From: Candidatus Pacearchaeota archaeon
Lineage (GTDB): Archaea > Nanoarchaeota > Nanoarchaeia > Pacearchaeales > GW2011-AR1
Length of the DNA: 38,163 nucleotides
Reading direction: 5' to 3'
Assembly: GCA_023228245.1 (NCBI GenBank)
Contig: JALOBN010000023.1
Coordinates: forward strand, 1-38,163
In this document: piece after piece, positions 30,611-35,408 of the stretch
Position numbering within the stretch: position 1 is the first letter of the stretch
Layout of the letters: the number at the start of each line of letters is the position of its first letter
Translations under genes and position numbers: made by a program
The notes under the pieces: generated by a model
Database searches by the model: none
Seen by the model: only the letters and a program-made list of their open reading frames with translations
Told to the model about the DNA's origin: nothing

Positions 30611-31284
30611 CCATCGATCACTTCTTCGGATTGCTTATCCTCGTCTATGACAGCTTCCCATGCCTTACTAAATTCGCGATCTTTGAACATTTCAGCCAGG
30701 CCGGTGATTTGTGTAAGCCTAAGAACCTCATCCGGGTCCATTCCAAGTTCTTTACCGATCTTATCGTCGGACCAATTGCGCCTCTTCAGTTCAAGAACTA
30801 TGTCGGACATTCCTACAATTTGATGTTTCCCTCTTGCCCTGTTATGGCGAATTGTAGATGCAATTCGATCGCATTTACCGGTGCAATCATCCTTAATTAT
30901 CGTAATAGGCAGATATCCTCTAACACGGTTCCTTACCACTTCATACTCTTTGCAGACTTTGGTACGATGGAATCCATCAACTACCTCGATCATGTTTTCG
31001 TTTTTCCACGCCACAATTGGCTGTGTGTACCCGTCATGGCCGATGGATAGGCGAAGGAGTTCCATTTCGGGGTTAGCAACCTGATTAGGATTGTATTCAT
31101 TTGCAATTATATTTTCAGATTTAATCCATGCTACATAGTCAACCGGCTCGTCTCTCAGCGGGCTCGCTTGATGCAATTCCCACCGAAGCTTGTTTATTGC
31201 TTCTATTTTAGCATCTTCGGTTGGCTCGTCGGATAATGCTTTTGTGATTTCATCTATTTTAGATTTGTACCATGAAGCTTCCAT
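30607..31284 (-). CDS. ibrB: IbrB-like ParB/Srx-domain protein
   Basis: A 225-residue protein. ATG 31284 lies 8 nt after GGAG; a GTG at 31293 is too close to that site. Residues 1-50 are helical. The ParB/sulfiredoxin-fold domain spans about 51-155: YTQPIVAWKNENMIEVVDGF with HRTKVCKEYE, then the TIRHNRARGKHQI motif. The C-terminal 60 residues have a KorB-type helix-turn-helix (RNWSDDKIGKELGMDPDEVL). IbrB partners IbrA, a PAPS-reductase-family protein, in bacterial phages; the IbrA-like gene lies upstream here, separated by an HNH gene and a small ORF. The pair was first linked to regulation of surface-protein genes in E. coli; the biochemical function is not established. Similarity of DGFHR to the DGQHR motif of DndB-type proteins is only suggestive. 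Confidence 0.75.
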   Translation of the reverse strand: MEASWYKSKIDEITKALSDEPTEDAKIEAINKLRWELHQASPLRDEPVDYVAWIKSENIIANEYNPNQVANPEMELLRLSIGHDGYTQPIVAWKNENMIEVVDGFHRTKVCKEYEVVRNRVRGYLPITIIKDDCTGKCDRIASTIRHNRARGKHQIVGMSDIVLELKRRNWSDDKIGKELGMDPDEVLRLTQITGLAEMFKDREFSKAWEAVIDEDKQSEEVIDG

Positions 31285-31879
31285 TTTTATCACTCCAATA
31301 AGGTTCTGCCCAATAACATATCCAAAGATTAAACCAATACCAGCGATTGAAATTGGTCAATGGATGGCATTTCGCACATAGAGGTATAAATGCCCATTCT
31401 TTGCCATTGCATATTGAATTGTGGTTATAATCAATATGATGCACGGAAAGTTTGCGCACAGTGTTTTTTCTTGGATCGATTACGGTCTCCGCTTTGTTGC
31501 AGTTGAAGCATAAGTCATTAAATTTATCTCTGATGTGATTTCTGAAAGCATTATTAAATTTTGTGCAATATGGTTCAAAGCTTATGCCACCTTTCCATTG
31601 TGGATTGAGTTCACCGTTCTTTTTTGCAGCTACTTTTGCCCTGAGTTCGGATTTTCGCATTGGTTGCTTATCACCAAGCATTTGTTTACGCTTTACGTCG
31701 CTCTTATAGCATCCACAACTTTTAGCATGACCAGTTGTCAGACTTGATCCACGCACCTTTACTTGTTTTCCGCAATCGCAAATGCATTCCCATACAACGC
31801 TTCCACTCCTATCAATGGAATATCTTTGAATTGCAGTGAGGCGATTAAACTTTTTCCCCGCAAGATCAACAAATTGCAT
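31259..31879 (-). CDS. HNH endonuclease inserted in the ibrA-ibrB unit
   Basis: A 206-residue protein with AGGAG 7 nt before ATG 31879. The N-terminal third (VWECICDCGKQVKVRGSSLT, KSCGCYKSD) is a cysteine-rich DNA-recognition module found in phage homing enzymes. The HNH domain shares GGISFEPYCTKFNNAFRNHI with the NUMOD nuclease at 23956, and has CFNCNKAE, LSVHHIDYNHNSICNGKEWA and LCAKCHPLTN. It lies between the ibrA-like and ibrB-like genes, overlapping the ibrB start by 26 nt and the small ORF before it by 14 nt. A homing gene that inserted itself between partners is the simplest reading. Confidence 0.8.
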   Translation of the reverse strand: MQFVDLAGKKFNRLTAIQRYSIDRSGSVVWECICDCGKQVKVRGSSLTTGHAKSCGCYKSDVKRKQMLGDKQPMRKSELRAKVAAKKNGELNPQWKGGISFEPYCTKFNNAFRNHIRDKFNDLCFNCNKAETVIDPRKNTVRKLSVHHIDYNHNSICNGKEWAFIPLCAKCHPLTNFNRWYWFNLWICYWAEPYWSDKNGSFMVQI

Positions 31880-32009
31880 CTAACATCTCCTGGAAGCGTT
31901 TAGATAATTCCCTCTTTGCTTGCAAGCCGGATACTTTTGCCTTCTGGTCTGGTCGATACGTGACCAAAACAGAAGGATATTTATCGGAAGCCGCCTTTTC
32001 TTTAGTCAT
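31866..32009 (-). CDS. 47-aa leaderless small protein
   Basis: The product (starts MTKEKAASDKYPSVLVTYRP) has one strand, then a basic helix (QAKRELSKRFQEMLDAI), reminiscent of a minimal RHH or antitoxin-like fold but not diagnostic. A TATA-like box is centred 26 bp before its ATG, so it is probably the first leaderless gene of the transcript running into the HNH and ibrB-like genes. Its end overlaps the HNH start. Confidence 0.5.
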   Translation of the reverse strand: MTKEKAASDKYPSVLVTYRPDQKAKVSGLQAKRELSKRFQEMLDAIC

Positions 32010-32013
32010 ACTT

Positions 32014-32040
32014 AATAGTAGTATCTATTACTATATATAT
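32014..32040 (-). promoter_or_regulatory. Internal promoter before the small ORF / HNH / ibrB transcript
   Basis: On the minus strand ATATATATAG (32040-32031) is a TATA-like box centred about 26 bp before ATG 32009. AATAG (32014-32018) and CTATT (32025-32029) form an inverted repeat between box and start. The promoter abuts the end of the ibrA-like gene (stop at 32041-32043). Confidence 0.6.
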
Positions 32041-33264
32041 CTATCGTTCTAAGGTAAATCCACATTCTAACATCTTCTTTTTTGTTCTTTCAAGGTATTT
32101 TATATAAGCATTCGATTTATTTTGACTAAATCCACACCCCTTAAACCAGTAGTCGTTCCTCAATAGCGATTTGCATATTCTTCTCCAACTGGGAGCTTTG
32201 CGCTTTGCCTCAAGTTCGTATGGTGCACTATCGGGAATGCCATCAGAGTATCCTTTCTTCTTCCACCATGTTATAAACACGAAAATCTTGGCTTCATAAC
32301 GTTCTTTAGAAGCTGGCGGCATAGAATTCAAGAGCAATTTGGCAAATCTCTCCCACGTAGGGCACGCTTCTGGCTTTGTTATCTTTCGATATCCGTTGAT
32401 GTTGCCCCACTCTTGGACGTAAAGAGCGCCCCCGTTTGCACCGTTCACTCTCGCGACGATTTTCGCCCAAGTATCAGGTTCGATAATGTGGAACAACCAG
32501 AGACCCCTTCGCTGGTCGTCGCCATAAGGCTGACAGATTCTTTGCTGATGTATGCTTAACCCGGCCATGTACATTCGGTTATAAAGCTCATTGTAAGGCT
32601 TATCGGGATGCTTCCCATGATAAGTCCAAACGTCTTCTGTCCGCCAATCATAGATAGGATAGACATTGAACACGTTTTCGCTTACCTGGGTGGTGAACTG
32701 TTGATTGTCGTAGCGGATTTTGGACGCACTCGCGATAGTCCGAAACCTATTGAGGCTTTCGTTGGCCCGGATTCCCACAAGTTGAGCTAACGATTTGCCA
32801 CCTGCTAACCACTCCGAGAATTCAGGGACGAACTCTTCAAACTCCATCCCGCTTTCGAAGAAGGGAAAATAGGATTCATCGAATATGCCCTGCGTGGGTG
32901 CATCCCTGACCCAGGCATCCTTGCAATCCTTGTCCCAACAAAGCCAGCGTGGTTGATAGACCGAAACGGCATTCCTCAGAAGGATTGGCAGGCAGACCCA
33001 ATAGAGTTCAATGTGATCAGCATACTTGTCTAAACATTCGTGTATATGGTCGATAGTGAGCTTATATTGGCCTTCCAGATCGATGAATAGGACCGATACC
33101 TTAACATCTCGCTTGATCGCTTCATCCATCGTTAAATGAAGCATCACAGTACTATCCTTTCCGCCTGAGTAGCTTACACAAATCTTATCAAAGTTATCGA
33201 AGGCGAACGCTACCCGTTCTCTTGCTGCTGTCAACACATCCTTATCGAGATAAAGTTTTGGCAT
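32041..33264 (-). CDS. ibrA: IbrA-like PAPS-reductase-family protein (DUF3440 type)
   Basis: A 407-residue protein. GGGAGG precedes the ATG by 6 nt. SYSGGKDSTVMLHLTMDEAI has the PP-loop (SGGKDS, 33-38) of the ATP pyrophosphatase/PAPS-reductase superfamily, and VSVLFIDLEGQYKLTIDHIH with LVGIRANESLNR is the form typical of IbrA/DUF3440 proteins. WLCWDKDCKDAW and NVYPIYDWRTEDVWTYHGKH match further family motifs. The C-terminal 130 residues are a family-specific extension. It follows a conserved phage gene, overlapping it by 23 nt. PAPS-reductase relatives act in sulfur transfer, including DNA phosphorothioation (DndC); that IbrA does so is not shown. Interest lies in its presence, with IbrB, in an archaeal virus. 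Confidence 0.8.
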   Translation of the reverse strand: MPKLYLDKDVLTAARERVAFAFDNFDKICVSYSGGKDSTVMLHLTMDEAIKRDVKVSVLFIDLEGQYKLTIDHIHECLDKYADHIELYWVCLPILLRNAVSVYQPRWLCWDKDCKDAWVRDAPTQGIFDESYFPFFESGMEFEEFVPEFSEWLAGGKSLAQLVGIRANESLNRFRTIASASKIRYDNQQFTTQVSENVFNVYPIYDWRTEDVWTYHGKHPDKPYNELYNRMYMAGLSIHQQRICQPYGDDQRRGLWLFHIIEPDTWAKIVARVNGANGGALYVQEWGNINGYRKITKPEACPTWERFAKLLLNSMPPASKERYEAKIFVFITWWKKKGYSDGIPDSAPYELEAKRKAPSWRRICKSLLRNDYWFKGCGFSQNKSNAYIKYLERTKKKMLECGFTLER

Positions 33265-33622
33265 AATCCGCCTCCCATTCAGCTATTACTTCATCAGCTA
33301 CCCGGTTGGCTTCCATTTGCTCTTCTTCTGTTAGCATGTGCCATCCTTCCCTAGTTGCTTCCTCCGGAGATCCTACACCTATACAGCATCCGGCATGGCC
33401 TAACCAGGCACGACGGTTCATGCATCTGGCCGACAGGTTCATTTCGCATGAGATGGGCCAATCGTGAACCGCCTTCTGCATGCATTCTTTGAAAGTTTGT
33501 GGCTCTGCCATCAATGCAGCGGACTGTTTGGCGAAGTCGAATCTTTCATTGCTTGGTACTATTCGCCACATTCCAGATTTATATTCCTCCCAAAGATGAT
33601 AAGGATAGAAGACTCTTTTCAT
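33242..33622 (-). CDS. Conserved phage protein in the ibrA operon
   Basis: A 126-residue protein beginning MKRVFYPYHLWEEYKSGMWR. The C-terminal half has RAWLGHAGCCIGVGSPEEAT and EGWHMLTEEEQMEANRVADE, a pattern I associate with small phage proteins found beside PAPS-reductase-like genes. No enzymatic motif seen. It is the first gene of the operon, with a TATA-like box 27 bp before its ATG (leaderless). It probably works with the IbrA/IbrB proteins, but this is by association. Confidence 0.7.
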   Translation of the reverse strand: MKRVFYPYHLWEEYKSGMWRIVPSNERFDFAKQSAALMAEPQTFKECMQKAVHDWPISCEMNLSARCMNRRAWLGHAGCCIGVGSPEEATREGWHMLTEEEQMEANRVADEVIAEWEADYAKTLSR

Positions 33623-33722
33623 GGTAGCTTATAGGATAGTCAATGTATAAATACCTATCGTTTCCTATAAGATTCTATAATAACCAAAGAGTTTATATAA
33701 GATAAGATTCTATTATAGACTC
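33623..33722. promoter_or_regulatory. Divergent leaderless promoters with direct repeats
   Basis: Two TATA-like boxes face apart: TATAAATA (33646-33653), reading leftward, centred 27.5 bp before ATG 33622, and TTTATATA (33692-33699), reading rightward, centred 27.5 bp before ATG 33723. ATAAGATTCTATAATA (33667-33682) and ATAAGATTCTATTATA (33702-33717) are near-identical direct repeats 35 bp apart; the second lies between the rightward TATA box and its start. They are likely operators, probably for the RHH protein encoded next. No gene is seen in this 100-bp gap. Confidence 0.75.
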
Positions 33723-33872
33723 ATGACTAAAAAGATATCAAGCGTGTCACTGGATGAGGAACTAATTCAGTGGCTGGATGGTGAAATCGAGATGAAAAGG
33801 TTTTCTTCGGTTAGCCATGCATGCTCGTATGCTCTGGAAAAGTTAAGAAGAGAAGAGATGGTGTCTACATGA
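33723..33872 (+). CDS. Ribbon-helix-helix (CopG-like) regulator, 49 aa
   Basis: MTKKISSVSLDEELIQWLDG followed by RFSSVSHACSYALEKLRREE is a clear CopG/Arc-type fold: strand, helix, turn, helix. It is leaderless and directly downstream of the direct repeats, so it likely represses its own transcript. It overlaps the next gene (ATGA at 33869-33872), which encodes a nuclease with a second RHH-like domain. Confidence 0.75.
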   Translation: MTKKISSVSLDEELIQWLDGEIEMKRFSSVSHACSYALEKLRREEMVST

Positions 33873-34219
33873 AAAACGGATGGGTTGGAATTAGGAAAAT
33901 TGTCATTGAACGCGATAAGTGTTGTATGCAATGTGGTTCAACCAATGATTTAGAGGTACATCATATTATTCGCAGGTGTGATAAAGGCCCGGAGCATCCG
34001 GAAAATCTGGAAACGCTTTGCCGAAAGTGTCATGATGCGAAACATGCAAGCAAACCCGGGTTAGCTAGAATTACAGGTGAAATCGATAACAGTACCTTAA
34101 AACGTCTCAGGTTATATTTAATAGAGACCGAGGGCAGCACCAAGAAAATGGGACCGTTGTTGGATGAAATCATAAACAAGGCGCTCGATGAACGCGAATG
34201 TTTGGCGGGAGTACAATGA
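33869..34219 (+). CDS. HNH nuclease fused to an RHH-like DNA-binding domain
   Basis: A 116-residue protein from ATG 33869, overlapping the RHH gene's stop. Residues 8-60 are a compact HNH domain: KIVIERDKCCMQCGSTNDLE, VHHIIRRCDKG, LCRKCHDAKH with two CxxC knuckles. Residues 66-108 (LARITGEIDNSTLKRLRLYL, then EGSTKKMGPLLDEIINKALD) look like a ribbon-helix-helix domain: short strand, helix, turn, helix. A frame starting upstream at 33821 is inside the RHH gene and is not used. The fusion suggests a nuclease guided to a specific site by an antitoxin-type domain. The RHH half is recognised by pattern only. Confidence 0.7.
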   Translation: MKNGWVGIRKIVIERDKCCMQCGSTNDLEVHHIIRRCDKGPEHPENLETLCRKCHDAKHASKPGLARITGEIDNSTLKRLRLYLIETEGSTKKMGPLLDEIINKALDERECLAGVQ

Positions 34220-34686
34220 AACCGCTGGATTGTTTTTTGCGACAATCTGTCTTGGAAAGAGACAACCACTCATGCCAGAAATGTAATAGCAGCAACAACC
34301 TGGATGTACATCATTTGATACCCGAAAGCGTGAATGGTCCATCTGAAATTAATAACTTGGTGACATTATGCAGATCATGTCATAGAAGAGCGCACAAGGC
34401 AATGGGGCCCGGTAGATACAAACAACCATCGTCGGTGTCTATACAACCAACCCTGGTTATAGCACCTACTCTCCCGGTTGTTATTAATCAGAGAAATGAA
34501 ATTGTCATAAGAGAAGAGAAAGAAAAGAGTTACTATTTGCCCGTGAGAATATTAAAAGGCGGCCAGGTTCTCATACCGCGAACCATCATAGAGGCGTTGC
34601 ATTTAGAAATTGGCGATATAATCGATGTTACATTTACGAAGATAGCGAAAACAGAAAATGATGCTACCGGGGATACGGTAGCATGA
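34216..34686 (+). CDS. HNH nuclease fused to a SpoVT/AbrB domain
   Basis: A 156-residue protein coupled by ATGA to the previous HNH gene. Residues 5-62 form an HNH domain very like its neighbour's: SVLERDNHSCQKCNSSNNLD, VHHLIPESVNGPSEINNLVT, LCRSCHRRAH. A Pro-rich linker follows. Residues 108-142 are an AbrB swapped-hairpin domain: RILKGGQVLIPRTIIEALHL then EIGDIIDVTF (the usual pattern is G-x-V-x-I-P-x-x-I-R-x-x-L-x-L-x-x-G-D). AbrB domains bind DNA as MazE-type antitoxins and archaeal regulators. The two HNH genes are probably a tandem duplication whose C-termini were exchanged. Confidence 0.8.
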   Translation: MKPLDCFLRQSVLERDNHSCQKCNSSNNLDVHHLIPESVNGPSEINNLVTLCRSCHRRAHKAMGPGRYKQPSSVSIQPTLVIAPTLPVVINQRNEIVIREEKEKSYYLPVRILKGGQVLIPRTIIEALHLEIGDIIDVTFTKIAKTENDATGDTVA

Positions 34687-34699
34687 AGAGGTGTCGAAT

Positions 34700-34828
34700 A
34701 TGGACGATAAGAAGAATAGCAGGCATCCTATAAATAAGCTTCGCAGATGCTCCAAGGCGGGATGCTTGACTGATCCCGTGATGTGTAAACCAAGATACTG
34801 CCCGGATTATGCAGGAAGGGTTAAATAG
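34700..34828 (+). CDS. 42-aa cysteine-rich microprotein
   Basis: MDDKKNSRHPINKLRRCSKA, then GCLTDPVMCKPRYCPDYAG: four Cys in the second half, a likely metal knuckle. GAGGTG about 8 nt upstream of ATG 34700 is a ribosome site, unlike the leaderless genes nearby. Its stop lies within the next gene's TATA box. Function unknown. Confidence 0.55.
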   Translation: MDDKKNSRHPINKLRRCSKAGCLTDPVMCKPRYCPDYAGRVK

Positions 34829-34850
34829 GATAACGCTTATAAGTTATAAG
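34821..34850 (+). promoter_or_regulatory. Leaderless promoter with a perfect 15-bp palindrome
   Basis: TTAAATAG (34821-34828) is a TATA-like box centred 27.5 bp before ATG 34852. CTTATAAGTTATAAG (34836-34850) is a perfect palindrome with a central G, placed exactly between the box and the start codon. The gene that follows encodes a small RHH-like protein, the kind of regulator that binds such sites. Confidence 0.75.
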
Positions 34851-34851
34851 C

Positions 34852-35001
34852 ATGGCAGTAAAGAAGGTGCTCCTAAGCTTCTCGGAAGAAGATCATAAGA
34901 AGCTTTGGAATATGAAACACGAAAAGGGCCAAACGTGGGAAGCTTTTATTCTCGCATTGGCGGGTATCGAGGGTGGCGATTGTGAGAGGTGCCCGACATG
35001 A
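34852..35001 (+). CDS. Small RHH-like regulator, 49 aa
   Basis: VKKVLLSFSEEDHKKLWNMK, then GQTWEAFILALAGIEGG, gives a strand and two helices in RHH order, plus a short Cys tail (DCERC). It is leaderless and follows its own palindrome. It overlaps the next gene by ATGA, so it probably controls expression of the replication genes that follow. Confidence 0.65.
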   Translation: MAVKKVLLSFSEEDHKKLWNMKHEKGQTWEAFILALAGIEGGDCERCPT

Positions 35002-35408
35002 AGATCGTCTATTTCAAAACATGGAAAAAGAACTTCATGAAGGAAACCGATCCAAAAACCGGAGACAAATTTGCGATTCGTTTAGAAGACTTTCACCAAC
35101 GATACTTGGATATCGCGAAGCCGTTGGATAGCATAAAAGGAATAAAATTCTCCATTGTGTATAGATCCGGTGCAAAAACGGATTCTGTCATAGAATTCGA
35201 TAAACTGGAAGAGTTCGGCAAGGCGCAAACATACACTGCTTATCATTCATGGCCATACATAGCATTTCCTGATAATGCTTTGATGATAAACATGGGATGC
35301 GCAGATCTTCAAGCTGTTATACCATACTCAAAAGAAAATACCGCGATTGCCGTGAGCATAGGCACTCCTCGGGCAACAGAGAACTATGACGGGCGGGAAA
35401 TTCAATGA
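34998..35408 (+). CDS. Hypothetical protein, 136 aa, upstream of the primase
   Basis: ATG 34998 overlaps the RHH stop (ATGA); a GTG at 34989 is in the same frame but inside the RHH gene. The product begins MKIVYFKTWKKNFMKETDPK, mixes alpha and beta, and has no known motif. ATGA couples it to the primase gene, so a replication-accessory role is possible. Confidence 0.65.
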   Translation: MKIVYFKTWKKNFMKETDPKTGDKFAIRLEDFHQRYLDIAKPLDSIKGIKFSIVYRSGAKTDSVIEFDKLEEFGKAQTYTAYHSWPYIAFPDNALMINMGCADLQAVIPYSKENTAIAVSIGTPRATENYDGREIQ

